Made by a program: the position numbers and the translations under genes
NCBI GenBank assembly: GCA_049426725.1
Contig: JBMSYN010000007.1
Location: 1-64,000, forward strand
DNA: 64,000 bases
Origin: UBA961 sp049426725
Lineage (GTDB): Bacteria > Bacteroidota > Ignavibacteria > Kapaibacteriales > UBA961
Reading direction: 5' to 3'
Shown: in pieces, positions 28,708 to 37,499 of the stretch
How the letters are laid out: every line of letters starts with the position of its first letter
How positions within the stretch are numbered: the first letter of the stretch is position 1
The notes under the pieces: model-generated
The model's database searches: none
Told to the model about the DNA's origin: nothing
What the model saw: only the letters and a program-made list of their open reading frames with translations

Positions 28708-28947
28708 GTTTGTCCTCTATGTAATGAACAAAGTTGATTGAAAATCTTTTTTATTGAGCAACTGACCACAGTAAAGAACTTCATGCAAAAATAAGTTCCG
28801 TTTCCAGAAGAGACATCACATAAATTTCCCCATGGACTCACTGCATTTTCATCATGTACCAATCATGAATGATCAGGAACATTGATGAGGATTTCGTATC
28901 TTCGCATCACTGTTCTTCCCCCTCATTTTTGTACGCATTCAATCCTC

Positions 28948-30438
28948 ATGAACAATCTTCGGGATCTCGACAAACCCAATTGCAATTGCGGCATCGTTGG
29001 CATTTTCAATCATCCGCAAGCTTCCGTCATGGCATATTATGCATTGCATGCACTGCAGCATCGCGGTCAGGAAGCTGCAGGAATCGTTGCCGGTGCATCG
29101 AATGGCAATGGAATGAAGTTCACTTCTCACAAAGGCGAAGGTCTTGTATTGGATGTGTTTTCAGCACCAAACATATTGACTGAAAAGTTGGCAGGTACAA
29201 CTGCAATTGCTCATAATAGATATTCCACAACGGGTAGTGGCGGTATTGCAAATGTTCAGCCATTTTTAACCAAATATCGTTCAGGGACGATTGCCGTAGC
29301 TCACAATGGAAATTTGACAAATACAAAAGCATTGCGAAATCAATTGCAAGAGGAAGGTGCGATTTTTCAAACCACCACAGACAGCGAATTATTTTTGCAT
29401 TTGATTGCTCGTAGCAAACATGAAGCACAATTGGATCAAATTCGTGAAGCATTGCGCATTGCACGTGGTGCATATTCACTTGTGATCATGACAAATGATG
29501 CACTCGTAGCAGCAAGAGATCCCTATGGTTTCAGACCGCTCTGCATCGGTAGAAAAAAAGTTGGCGATGAGTGGTCTTATGTTGTTGTTTCAGAAACCTG
29601 CGCATTGGATATCATCAGTGCAGAATATGTTCGCGACATTCAGCATAATGAAATCGTGGTGATTGATGATGACACAGTCAAGACCGGGAATATCAAAAGT
29701 TATCGAATCGATGATGAAACCCCATGTTCGAAACATTGTATTTTTGAGTATATCTATTTTTCCAGACCCGATTCGAAAATTTTCGGACACAATGTTGACA
29801 AAGTTCGCAGACAACTTGGGAAAAATCTCGCGGAAGAAAGTCCTGTTTCTACTGATGATGATAAAAAGGTTGTTGTGATTGCAGTTCCCGATAGTGGCAA
29901 TACAGCAACACTGGGATATGCTGCCATCAATAATGAACTTGGAAATGCCTCCTCTTATGAAATTGGTTTGATACGCTCTCATTATGTAGGAAGGACATTC
30001 ATTGCTCCCGGACAAAACAATCGGGAATTCAAGGTAAAAACAAAATTCAATACAGTGAAAGGTGTATTGGAAGGCAAAAAAGTTGTGGTAGTTGATGATT
30101 CTGTTGTTCGTGGAACAACTTCTCGCTCACTCATCAATTTGATTCGTGAGGCAAAGCCAAAAGAAGTCCACATGCGTATCACCTCACCACCAATCACACA
30201 TCCTTGTCAATATGGGATGGACTTCCCCAGCAGAGAAGAATTGATTGCAAATCATCATGATGCAATTGAAGGAATTGCATCTTCATTGAATGCTGATTCC
30301 TTGCATTATCTCTCCGTTGAGAAACTCATGCAATCTGTTCCGCAAGAAGATGGAATCGGTTATTGCAATGCCTGCTTCACCGGAGATTATCCGGTACAAA
30401 TCGATTTGAATGCCCACAAACTTTCCACCGAAGAATGA
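28948..30438 (+). CDS. purF: Amidophosphoribosyltransferase
   Basis: 496 residues from ATG 28948. The start gives a short propeptide of 13 residues ending before the nucleophile Cys14 (CGIVGIF), as in PurF enzymes that mature by autocleavage. The glutaminase domain continues with HNRYSTTGS and AHNGNLTN. The phosphoribosyltransferase part has the PRPP loop VVVVDDSVVRGTT. Cysteines in KHCIFEYIYFSRPDS, HPCQYGMDFPS and GYCNACFTG match the four [4Fe-4S] ligands of the Bacillus-type enzyme. It makes 5-phosphoribosylamine, the first step of purine synthesis. Its stop overlaps the start of the SUI1-like gene. Confidence 0.96.
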   Translation: MNNLRDLDKPNCNCGIVGIFNHPQASVMAYYALHALQHRGQEAAGIVAGASNGNGMKFTSHKGEGLVLDVFSAPNILTEKLAGTTAIAHNRYSTTGSGGIANVQPFLTKYRSGTIAVAHNGNLTNTKALRNQLQEEGAIFQTTTDSELFLHLIARSKHEAQLDQIREALRIARGAYSLVIMTNDALVAARDPYGFRPLCIGRKKVGDEWSYVVVSETCALDIISAEYVRDIQHNEIVVIDDDTVKTGNIKSYRIDDETPCSKHCIFEYIYFSRPDSKIFGHNVDKVRRQLGKNLAEESPVSTDDDKKVVVIAVPDSGNTATLGYAAINNELGNASSYEIGLIRSHYVGRTFIAPGQNNREFKVKTKFNTVKGVLEGKKVVVVDDSVVRGTTSRSLINLIREAKPKEVHMRITSPPITHPCQYGMDFPSREELIANHHDAIEGIASSLNADSLHYLSVEKLMQSVPQEDGIGYCNACFTGDYPVQIDLNAHKLSTEE

Positions 30439-30779
30439 GTAAAACATTTTCATCTCTTCAAGACTTGGCAAAACTATTGCCGGAAGATGCCATCAAAAAA
30501 GATGAACATATCATCGAAAAGAAAAAAGGATATGATGGATCGCAACAGCGTATAGACATTCGACTCGACAAAAAAGGCAGAGGCGGAAAGATGGTGACTG
30601 TCCTCTCGGGATTTCAATCTAATCCAAAAGAACTCGACTCATTATGTCAAACATTCAAAAAACTCTGTGGTACCGGCGGAACAGTCCGCGATAATCTTAT
30701 TGAAATTCAAGGCGATCATCGAAAGAAATTGGAACAATCACTCATCGAACGCGGCTACAAAACACGAATGATTGGATAA
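30435..30779 (+). CDS. SUI1/eIF1-like translation factor (YciH family)
   Basis: 114 residues from ATG 30435, which overlaps the purF stop as ATGA. The C-terminal two thirds is the SUI1 domain: RIDIRLDKKGRGGKMVTVLSG in shortened form, then a TGGTVRDN loop and IEIQGDHRKKL. Bacterial members are related to archaeal/eukaryotic eIF1 and are thought to influence start-site selection, but their role in bacteria is not settled. It is translationally coupled to purF and 4 bp upstream of murC. Confidence 0.88.
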   Translation: MSKTFSSLQDLAKLLPEDAIKKDEHIIEKKKGYDGSQQRIDIRLDKKGRGGKMVTVLSGFQSNPKELDSLCQTFKKLCGTGGTVRDNLIEIQGDHRKKLEQSLIERGYKTRMIG

Positions 30780-30783
30780 TTAT

Positions 30784-32157
30784 ATGTTCTCATCTGTAAA
30801 GCACATACATTTTGTTGGCATTGGTGGCATCGGCATGAGCGGTATTGCCGAGATTCTCATCAATCAAGGATTTTTGGTGAGTGGTTCTGATTTGTCAGCA
30901 TCTCAGAATACTGAATATCTGCAATCTATTGGAGCAACAATTCATATTGGGCATCATGAAGCTCACATTGACAATGCAGAGGTTGTCGTGTATTCAAGTG
31001 CTGTAAAACCAAATGAAAATCCTGAGACCATTGCAGCACAAGAACATGGCATTCCAATCATACGCAGAGCAGAAATGCTCGCAGAAATTTCTCGATTGAA
31101 TTATACGCTTGCCATTGCCGGAACACATGGTAAAACTACGACAACATCTTTATGCGGTCTGGTTTTGATGAAAGGCGGAATAGATCCAACCGTGATTGTG
31201 GGTGGACGATTGAATGGCTTGGGTGGAACCAATGCAAGGCTTGGCAAAGGTGAATGGACTGTAGTTGAAGCTGATGAATATGATCGATCATTTTTGCAAT
31301 TATTCCCAACAATTGCAATCATCAATAATATTGAAGCAGAGCATCTCGATATTTATGGGACTGCAGAAGAAGTACAAAAGGCATTCATTGAATTTACGAG
31401 CAAAGTACCTTTTTACGGCTTTGTCGCTGTTGGACTTGATGATGCGGGCATTCGTTTGATGCTACCACATATCAATAAGAAAGTAGTCACATTTGGTTTG
31501 TCTCGTCAATGCGACATACGAGCTATTGATATCACTCCTTTTGAACGCAGCACTGAGTTTACCGTGATTGCGCATGGTGAGAAACTTGGTCGAGTGCATC
31601 TTCATATTCCCGGCGAGTATAATGTTAAAAATGCTCTTGCTTCAATCACTGTCGGACTTCACCTTGGCATTCCATTTGAGACGATAGCTGAAGCATTGAA
31701 AGAATTCGGAGGCGTCTATCGTCGCTTTGAAATCAAAGGAATGAATGATGACATTTTGATTATCGATGATTATGCTCATCATCCAACCGAACTTAAAAGC
31801 GCATTGGAAGCAGCACGATCTGGCTGGAAAGATAGAAGAATTGTTGCAGTGTTTCAACCGCATACATATACTCGGACAAGAGATTTCTACAAAGAATTTG
31901 GTCTTTCATTTGATGATGCAGACATCGTGTTAATAACCGATGTATATGCTGCAAGAGAACAAAAGATTGAGGGCATTTCAGGGGAATTGATTGCGCAAGC
32001 GGCGAAAAATTCGGGACATAGGCATGTACATTATGTGCCAAATCTTGCCGACATTGATTCAAAGGTGCGAGGATTGATGAAGAATGGTGATTTGGTCATC
32101 ACACTCGGTGCAGGTGATATCACCAAATTATCCGATAGATTATTAAGCGCCGAATAA
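30784..32157 (+). CDS. murC: UDP-N-acetylmuramate--L-alanine ligase
   Basis: 457 residues from ATG 30784. The first domain starts with HFVGIGGIGMSGIAEILINQG, the MurC Rossmann motif. The ATP loop is AGTHGKTTTTSL (near residue 115), followed by VVEADEYDRSF and NNIEAEHLDIYG. The C-terminal domain has DDYAHHPTE and FQPHTYTRTRD. It adds the first amino acid of the peptidoglycan stem in the cytoplasm. No other mur gene is close by, unlike the usual dcw cluster. Its 3' end overlaps the convergent kynU gene by 15 bp. Confidence 0.96.
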   Translation: MFSSVKHIHFVGIGGIGMSGIAEILINQGFLVSGSDLSASQNTEYLQSIGATIHIGHHEAHIDNAEVVVYSSAVKPNENPETIAAQEHGIPIIRRAEMLAEISRLNYTLAIAGTHGKTTTTSLCGLVLMKGGIDPTVIVGGRLNGLGGTNARLGKGEWTVVEADEYDRSFLQLFPTIAIINNIEAEHLDIYGTAEEVQKAFIEFTSKVPFYGFVAVGLDDAGIRLMLPHINKKVVTFGLSRQCDIRAIDITPFERSTEFTVIAHGEKLGRVHLHIPGEYNVKNALASITVGLHLGIPFETIAEALKEFGGVYRRFEIKGMNDDILIIDDYAHHPTELKSALEAARSGWKDRRIVAVFQPHTYTRTRDFYKEFGLSFDDADIVLITDVYAAREQKIEGISGELIAQAAKNSGHRHVHYVPNLADIDSKVRGLMKNGDLVITLGAGDITKLSDRLLSAE

Positions 32158-33417
32158 TTCAATGCAATGCACTCTGAAGCGTTCAATGAAAGCATGGACA
32201 TCTGAAAAGCGTGTATACAATGGTGCTGGTGTCATGCGAATAATATTCGGCTCTCTCCAATCTACAATGATTCCATCTGCAATCAATTTGTCAATCACAA
32301 CTTTTCCATGCTCATGAAACAACAAAGACAATTGAGCGCCCCGCTCTTCTTTGTTTTTTGGTGTGATAATCTCAAGTGGAAGTTGTGGTAATTCTTGTTT
32401 CAATTTCAAGAGTCCTTCTTCGGCATATGCAGTGAGTGCATCTCTCTTCGCAAATAATGTGTGCAAATCCACTTTGTCAAATATATCCAAGGAAGCACGC
32501 AAACATGCAATTTGAAATACTTGCGCATTACTCAATTGCCAACCGGATGCACCATACGATGGAGTAAATCCTTTTTTCATCAGAAATCTGGTTTCTTCAT
32601 CGTAGCCCCACCAACCTGCAAAGCGCGGAAGATCATGTGACTTTGCATGTCGATCATGAATGAATAATCCGCCTATCCCGCCCGGACCCGAATTCAAATA
32701 TTTGTATGTACACCAAACTGCAAAATCAATATTCCAATCATGTAAATGGAGTTCAACATTTCCAATTGCATGCGCAAGATCCAATCCGCATATAGCACCG
32801 GCATTATGTGCGGCTTCACCAATCTCCTTCATCTGAAAACGCTGTCCGGTTAAGTATTGCACGCCACTAAACATCACAATAGCGAGTGAATCAGCATTGT
32901 GTTCAATCGTTTTGATGATGTCTTCATGATGAATCACATGTTCACCCTCGCGTGGCTTGATTTCAATGATTGCATCATCGGGATCAAATCCATGAAATAG
33001 AGCTTGTGATTCAATCGCATATTGATCTGATGGAAATGCACCTGCTTCCATCAAGATTTTATACCGTTGTTTTGTTGGACGATAAAATGACACCATAGCC
33101 AAGTGCAAATTTGCTGTCAAAGTTTGCATTGCTACAACTTCACTTGGCAAAGCTCCCACAATTCTTGCGAGTGATTCAGTGACTATTGAGTGATAGGAAA
33201 ACCAAGGATTCTTTGCATGAAAATGTCCTTCAACAGCATAGGTTCTCCAATCCATCACTTCTTGTTCAAGAAGTGCAAGAACACCTTTGGGTTGAAGTCC
33301 GAGTGAATTACCACAAAAGTACAATACATCATTTCCCTCATGCTGAGGAAAGTAAAATGCATTTCTTTGATCACAGAGGGAATCTTGTGCATCCATAGAT
33401 ATGTGATACTCTTGCAT
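32143..33417 (-). CDS. kynU: Kynureninase
   Basis: 424 residues from ATG 33417; an in-frame TTG at 33423 overlaps pdxA. It is a fold-type I PLP enzyme. Diagnostic parts are LYFCGNSLGLQPKG near residue 32, LTANLHLAM, DLAHAIGNVELHLHDW, and the PLP-binding Lys in CTYKYLNSGPGG (near residue 238), followed by RFAGWWGYD. It cleaves kynurenine or 3-hydroxykynurenine to (3-hydroxy)anthranilate and alanine, in tryptophan breakdown or NAD synthesis from tryptophan. It follows pdxA by 2 bp. No other kynurenine-pathway gene is in the window. Confidence 0.95.
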   Translation of the reverse strand: MQEYHISMDAQDSLCDQRNAFYFPQHEGNDVLYFCGNSLGLQPKGVLALLEQEVMDWRTYAVEGHFHAKNPWFSYHSIVTESLARIVGALPSEVVAMQTLTANLHLAMVSFYRPTKQRYKILMEAGAFPSDQYAIESQALFHGFDPDDAIIEIKPREGEHVIHHEDIIKTIEHNADSLAIVMFSGVQYLTGQRFQMKEIGEAAHNAGAICGLDLAHAIGNVELHLHDWNIDFAVWCTYKYLNSGPGGIGGLFIHDRHAKSHDLPRFAGWWGYDEETRFLMKKGFTPSYGASGWQLSNAQVFQIACLRASLDIFDKVDLHTLFAKRDALTAYAEEGLLKLKQELPQLPLEIITPKNKEERGAQLSLLFHEHGKVVIDKLIADGIIVDWREPNIIRMTPAPLYTRFSDVHAFIERFRVHCIELFGA

Positions 33418-33419
33418 AC

Positions 33420-34388
33420 TCAACCTTTCTTCCTATTTGTACCAATTGTTGTTATTGCTTGTAAAGCTGCAACCATGCTATGGTCTTCGACAGCATCCGT
33501 TCCTGCTATGGAATATGCAGTGCCATGATCCGGAGATACGCGAATGATGGGAAGATTTGCAGTGAAATTCACTCCATGACCTTGCGCTTGTAATTTAAGA
33601 GGAATCAATCCTTGATCATGATATTGAGCAATAATGACATCATATTCTTTCCAGGAAGGACGAGAGAATAAACCATCCGCAGGAAAAGGTCCATCACATT
33701 GAATGCCAAACTCTTTGGCTTTGGCAATTGCCGGTTTGATGATATATTCTTCCTCTGTACCCAGCATTCCATCTTCACCTGCATGCGGATTTAATCCAAG
33801 AATTGCAATGCGCGGTTCATGAATGCCAAAATCATGTTTCATTGATTGATGAACACCAAAAATGGTTGAAGTTAATTGATCAACTGTAATAGTGCTTGGA
33901 ACATCTTTCAATGGAATATGTATTGTTGAAAGTGCAATACGCATCGAATCATGAAACAAGATCATGATGGGATTTGATTCAGGAAATTCATGTTTCAGCC
34001 AGTCGGTTTGACCACTAAACTTCCAACCATGATCATTCAATGCAGATTTTGAAATTGGTAATGTCAGAATAGCCTCGGCATTTCCGGACTTCACCATATT
34101 CAATGCAATGTTCAATGATTCAATTGCAAGGAGTGCTGAGTCTTTTGTTGGTATTCCCGCTTGGTGCTTTGCATAGTGGTTACATGGAATCACATGGATT
34201 TCATGACCATTTACATATATGATTCCATTGGTGAATGCAATATTCCATTCATCGCATAATTCCTTCGCCGTTTCTTCATTGATAACAATTGAACATTGCA
34301 TATCATGAAAAGAATGACGCGAAAATGCTTTGAAGAAAATATCACTTGCGATGCCATTGACATCGCCGCATGAAATCACAACATGCAT
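33420..34388 (-). CDS. pdxA: 4-hydroxythreonine-4-phosphate dehydrogenase
   Basis: 322 residues. PdxA metal and substrate motifs are present: SGQTDWLKHEF (His in the loop), GLNPHAGEDGMLGTEE, AQYHDQGLIPLK and SPDHGTAYSIAGT. It oxidises 4-phosphohydroxy-threonine in the DXP-dependent route to pyridoxal phosphate. It directly precedes kynU, which needs PLP, so the two are probably one transcript. It begins 63 bp after rplQ, past that gene's terminator. Confidence 0.93.
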   Translation of the reverse strand: MHVVISCGDVNGIASDIFFKAFSRHSFHDMQCSIVINEETAKELCDEWNIAFTNGIIYVNGHEIHVIPCNHYAKHQAGIPTKDSALLAIESLNIALNMVKSGNAEAILTLPISKSALNDHGWKFSGQTDWLKHEFPESNPIMILFHDSMRIALSTIHIPLKDVPSTITVDQLTSTIFGVHQSMKHDFGIHEPRIAILGLNPHAGEDGMLGTEEEYIIKPAIAKAKEFGIQCDGPFPADGLFSRPSWKEYDVIIAQYHDQGLIPLKLQAQGHGVNFTANLPIIRVSPDHGTAYSIAGTDAVEDHSMVAALQAITTIGTNRKKG

Positions 34389-34400
34389 AGACTAATACCT

Positions 34401-34432
34401 AAAAAAAAAGGCAACTAAAACAGTTGCCTTTA
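34401..34432 (-). terminator. Rho-independent terminator at the end of the ribosomal superoperon
   Basis: AAAGGCAACT-AAAAC-AGTTGCCTTT. On the minus strand it is followed by nine Ts. It lies about 20 bp after the rplQ stop codon and separates the ribosomal genes from pdxA-kynU. Confidence 0.93.
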
Positions 34433-34451
34433 CAAAATCTACTTCATTGAA

Positions 34452-35162
34452 TTACTCGGCTGAAGCATCGCCCGCATCAGCTGAATCTTCTGCAGCGGTT
34501 TCTTCGCTTGCAGGAGCTTCGCTAGATTCTTCTGCCGCTTCAGTTGCGTCTGCCTGGATTTCAGCTGAATCAGCAATCGGTTCGACTGTTTCTTCGATTA
34601 CTTCTTCAACTTCAGGAGTAGCATCTTCGATGATTGGTGCTGCAACAGGTGCCATTTCAGAAATAGGAGCTGCTGCTTTCGGTTTTGGGGTCGCTTTTTT
34701 CTTGCGACGAACAATACCATCTTGAGCAACTGAAAAGTCAACCAATTCAATGATTGCTTCACGGCCACCATCGCCACGACGAGGTCCGAGCTTGATGATG
34801 CGTGTATAACCGCCATCGCGATTTGCAACTGCAGGTGCAATTGTATCAAACAATTCTTGAAGAACTGCTTTATTGCGAATGAAACGGCCAACTTGACGAC
34901 GCTGTACGAAGTCTTTTGTCACTGTTGCAACTTCGCCTGACTTATTTGGACGAGCTGTTGGCAAATTTCCATTTTGTTCATTGCGAAGAGCAATGCGTGC
35001 GCGGGTGATCAATGATTCCGCGAAAGGACGGAGTTCCTTTGCCTTTGCTTCGGTTGTTACCAGTTTCTTATGAAGAAAGAGATCGGTTGCAAGGTTGCAC
35101 ATAAGTGATTTCTTATGGCTCCAAGTGCGTTTAAGCTTTCTTCCTACTCTGCGATGGATCAT
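34452..35162 (-). CDS. rplQ: 50S ribosomal protein L17 with long acidic C-terminal tail
   Basis: 236 residues. Residues 1 to about 150 are L17 (RRVGRKLKRTWSHKKSLMCNL, ITRARIALRNEQ, GGYTRIIKLGPRRGD). The rest, about 85 residues, is a low-complexity extension rich in Ala, Glu, Pro and Asp (EVEEVIEETVEPIADS and similar). Many bacterial L17 proteins end near residue 120-140; extended forms occur in Bacteroidota relatives. It is the last gene of the alpha operon, 28 bp after rpoA. Confidence 0.96.
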   Translation of the reverse strand: MIHRRVGRKLKRTWSHKKSLMCNLATDLFLHKKLVTTEAKAKELRPFAESLITRARIALRNEQNGNLPTARPNKSGEVATVTKDFVQRRQVGRFIRNKAVLQELFDTIAPAVANRDGGYTRIIKLGPRRGDGGREAIIELVDFSVAQDGIVRRKKKATPKPKAAAPISEMAPVAAPIIEDATPEVEEVIEETVEPIADSAEIQADATEAAEESSEAPASEETAAEDSADAGDASAE

Positions 35163-35190
35163 TGTAATGTCTCTCTATTCTATCGTTGTA

Positions 35191-36204
35191 TTATGCTTCT
35201 GATTCTGCGGCTTTTTGCTCTTGCACATATTTGTCGATGTTCATGCCAAATGCAAGACCATGAACACGGACGATATCTGCGAGTTCAGAAAGTGATTTGC
35301 GACCAAAATTTCTGAATTTGAGCAAATCTTGTTCATTCAATGAAACAAGTTCCGCGAGTGTTTTGATATTTGCCGCTTTAAGACAATTGTGTGCTCTCAC
35401 AGACAATTCAAGCTCATCCACCGGAGTGAAGAGGATGCGTCTCATGCGTGCTTTTTCTGCTTCTTTTGCTTCTTCTTCAACAACTTCCTGTGCTTCCATT
35501 TCGCGACGCATTTGTTCGAAATTCACAAAAAGCATCAAGTGATCTTGAAGAATAGCAGCTGCTTCTTGAATTGCTTCTTGAGCAGTGATTGTTCCATCTG
35601 TGTATACATCGAGTGCCAAGCGCTCATAGTCGGTTTTTTGTCCAACGCGGAATGGCTCGACATTATAAATCACATTTTTGATTGGAGTAAAAATCGCATC
35701 GATTGGAATCATGCCCATTGGATACTCGGAACTGTTTTGTTCTTCTGAAGGAACATAACCTTTTCCTTTTCCGATACGGAATTCCACATCGAATTCAGCA
35801 TTAGATTCAAGCGTAGCGATATACTTGTCAGGATCCATCACTTCAATGTGTGGAGCTGCTGCTTGGATATCTGCTGCTGTCCAAACTTTTGGACCTTTCA
35901 TCTTGAAAGAAATTTTTGTGTTCTTTTTGTCGAGCAAACGGAAACGAACCTCTTTCAAATTGAGGACGATTTCGCACATGTCTTCAACAACACCAGGGAT
36001 TGTCTCAAACTCATGCAATACATTGCCGATTTTCACACCAACGATGGCATGTCCGGGAATGGATGACAGAAGTACTCTGCGAAGAGCATTTCCAATCGTT
36101 ACGCCATAGCCCTCTTCGAGAGGTTGCAATACATAACGACCCTGATTTGCTATTTCAGTTTCTTCGATTTGTACCCGTTCGGGCATTTGCATTGAAGTAT
36201 TCAT
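35191..36204 (-). CDS. rpoA: RNA polymerase alpha subunit
   Basis: 337 residues. The N-terminal dimerisation domain (about 10-240) includes LEEGYGVTIGNALRRVLLSS. The C-terminal domain (about 265-330) includes LELSVRAHNCLKAANIKTL and LLKFRNFGRKSLSEL. The two are joined by a Glu/Ala-rich linker. It nucleates RNA polymerase assembly and contacts promoters and activators. It precedes rplQ and follows rpsK after a 135-bp gap. Confidence 0.98.
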   Translation of the reverse strand: MNTSMQMPERVQIEETEIANQGRYVLQPLEEGYGVTIGNALRRVLLSSIPGHAIVGVKIGNVLHEFETIPGVVEDMCEIVLNLKEVRFRLLDKKNTKISFKMKGPKVWTAADIQAAAPHIEVMDPDKYIATLESNAEFDVEFRIGKGKGYVPSEEQNSSEYPMGMIPIDAIFTPIKNVIYNVEPFRVGQKTDYERLALDVYTDGTITAQEAIQEAAAILQDHLMLFVNFEQMRREMEAQEVVEEEAKEAEKARMRRILFTPVDELELSVRAHNCLKAANIKTLAELVSLNEQDLLKFRNFGRKSLSELADIVRVHGLAFGMNIDKYVQEQKAAESEA

Positions 36205-36339
36205 TCTCTATCTCATTCATGGGGCAACCCCGTGGGGTAGCCGGGTGAGAACAATCGTTAACTATCTCTGTGATTCCACAGTGCACAATGCCTGCATCTA
36301 GCAGGCATCATGTCTTTCCGATTATGCTGTCAGATTCTT
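36205..36339 (-). promoter_or_regulatory. Hairpin-bearing gap between rpsK and rpoA where rpsD is usually found
   Basis: No gene fits here. Two stem-loops are visible: GGC-A-ACCCC-GT-GGGGT-A-GCC (about 36222-36241) and ATGCCTGC-ATCTA-GCAGGCAT (36288-36308). Neither has a U-tract on the minus strand, so they look like processing, attenuation or regulatory structures rather than full terminators. An internal rpoA promoter is possible. Confidence 0.6.
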
Positions 36340-36726
36340 TTAGACTCTTCTACGCTTTGGAGGTCTGCAGCCATTGTGAGGCAAAGGAGTTTTATCGAGA
36401 ATATTTAGAATCTCGAGTCCTGCCTGTGCAAGTGCACGAATCGCAGCTTCACGACCAGAGCCGGGTCCGCGAACGATCACTTCCACTTTGCGCAAGCCCA
36501 TTTCATGAGCTTCTTTTGCTGCACGCTCTGCAGAAACCTGTGATGCATAAGGCGTATTCTTTTTGGAACCGCGGAAGCCATTGCGTCCAGCGGATGACCA
36601 TGTAAGAACATTGCCATAAGTGTCAGTGATTGTCACGATCACATTGTTGAATGTGGCACGAATGAGTGCTTTGCCGTGTATGTCACTGACGGTTTTTTTC
36701 TTAACGCGCTTTTTAATTGCCGCCAT
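36340..36726 (-). CDS. rpsK: 30S ribosomal protein S11
   Basis: 128 residues, normal length. The family signature is clear: ATFNNVIVTITDTYGNVLTWSSAG, VIVRGPGSGREAAIRAL and the ending TPLPHNGCRPPKRRRV. It forms part of the platform of the small subunit at the mRNA exit. It follows rpsM by 30 bp. Confidence 0.97.
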   Translation of the reverse strand: MAAIKKRVKKKTVSDIHGKALIRATFNNVIVTITDTYGNVLTWSSAGRNGFRGSKKNTPYASQVSAERAAKEAHEMGLRKVEVIVRGPGSGREAAIRALAQAGLEILNILDKTPLPHNGCRPPKRRRV

Positions 36727-36756
36727 AATAATCGGAATATGAGGTTAATAATGCTA

Positions 36757-37134
36757 TTATTTTTTCGCTGCCTTCTTCTTACCGGCAACTGTTTTACGAC
36801 GACCTTTTCTCGTTCTGGAATTGGTACGTGTACGTTGACCGCGAGCGGGCAAACCACGACGATGGCGCAATCCGCGATAGCATCCAATGTCCATCAAACG
36901 CTTGATGTTCAATTGGATTTCTGAACGCAATTGACCTTCAACTTTATAATCAGCAATCGCTGCGCGAATGCTTGCAATTTCTTCATCGGTCCAATTCAAT
37001 ACACGCTTCTCAAAAGGAATTCCTGCCTTTGTGAGAATCTCAGCGGATGACTTCTTGCCCACGCCGAAGATATATGTGAGGCCGATGATGCCTCGCTTAT
37101 TTTTGGGTAGATCGATACCGGCTATACGAGCCAT
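36757..37134 (-). CDS. rpsM: 30S ribosomal protein S13
   Basis: 125 residues. It opens with MARIAGIDLPKNKRGIIGLTYI and has the RGLRHRRGLPARGQRTRTN motif near the end, followed by a Lys-rich tail that contacts P-site tRNA. It lies between rpmJ and rpsK. Confidence 0.97.
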   Translation of the reverse strand: MARIAGIDLPKNKRGIIGLTYIFGVGKKSSAEILTKAGIPFEKRVLNWTDEEIASIRAAIADYKVEGQLRSEIQLNIKRLMDIGCYRGLRHRRGLPARGQRTRTNSRTRKGRRKTVAGKKKAAKK

Positions 37135-37149
37135 TGTATACTCCTAAAA

Positions 37150-37266
37150 TTATCCTTGTCTTTGCTTAAAGCGTGGATTTTTCTTGTTGATGATATACAC
37201 TTTGCCTCTGCGAACAACGATTTTGTCGTCTGGGCTGCGTTTTTTTACTGATGCTTGTACTTTCAT
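37150..37266 (-). CDS. rpmJ: 50S ribosomal protein L36, zinc-free form
   Basis: 38 residues, short enough to be missed: ATG 37266 to TAA at 37150. It reads MKVQASVKKRSPDDK, then IVVRRGKVYIINKKN, and ends NPRFKQRQG. The start and end match L36. The CxxC...C...H zinc ligands of the standard form are replaced by SPDD, Ile and Asn, so this is the cysteine-free type. It sits between infA and rpsM, its normal place. Confidence 0.93.
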   Translation of the reverse strand: MKVQASVKKRSPDDKIVVRRGKVYIINKKNPRFKQRQG

Positions 37267-37274
37267 GACATCAC

Positions 37275-37493
37275 TTATTTATAACGATATACAATTCTGC
37301 CTTTTGCAAGATCATAAGGAGAAAGTTCAACGGTCACTTTGTCTCCTTGGAGAATCTTGATGAAATTCATTCGCATCTTTCCGGAAATGTGACAAAGCAC
37401 TTTGTGACCATTCTCCAATTTCACGATAAACTGTGTATTGGGGAGTGTCTCGTCTATCACACCGTCGATCCGGATAAGATCTTGTTTCGACAT
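37275..37493 (-). CDS. infA: Translation initiation factor IF-1
   Basis: 72 residues, the standard length. The OB-fold sequence is typical: IDGVIDETLPNTQFIVKLENGH, ISGKMRMNFIKILQGDKV and LSPYDLAKGRIVYRYK. It occupies the A site during initiation. It is 8 bp upstream of rpmJ and 6 bp after map. Confidence 0.97.
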   Translation of the reverse strand: MSKQDLIRIDGVIDETLPNTQFIVKLENGHKVLCHISGKMRMNFIKILQGDKVTVELSPYDLAKGRIVYRYK

Positions 37494-37499
37494 AAATGT

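Noticed and set aside
28776..28798. GAACTT/AAGTTC stem in the bcp-purF gap
   Set aside because: Only a 6-bp stem with a long loop; not distinguishable from chance in AT-rich sequence, and no riboswitch motif was recognised.
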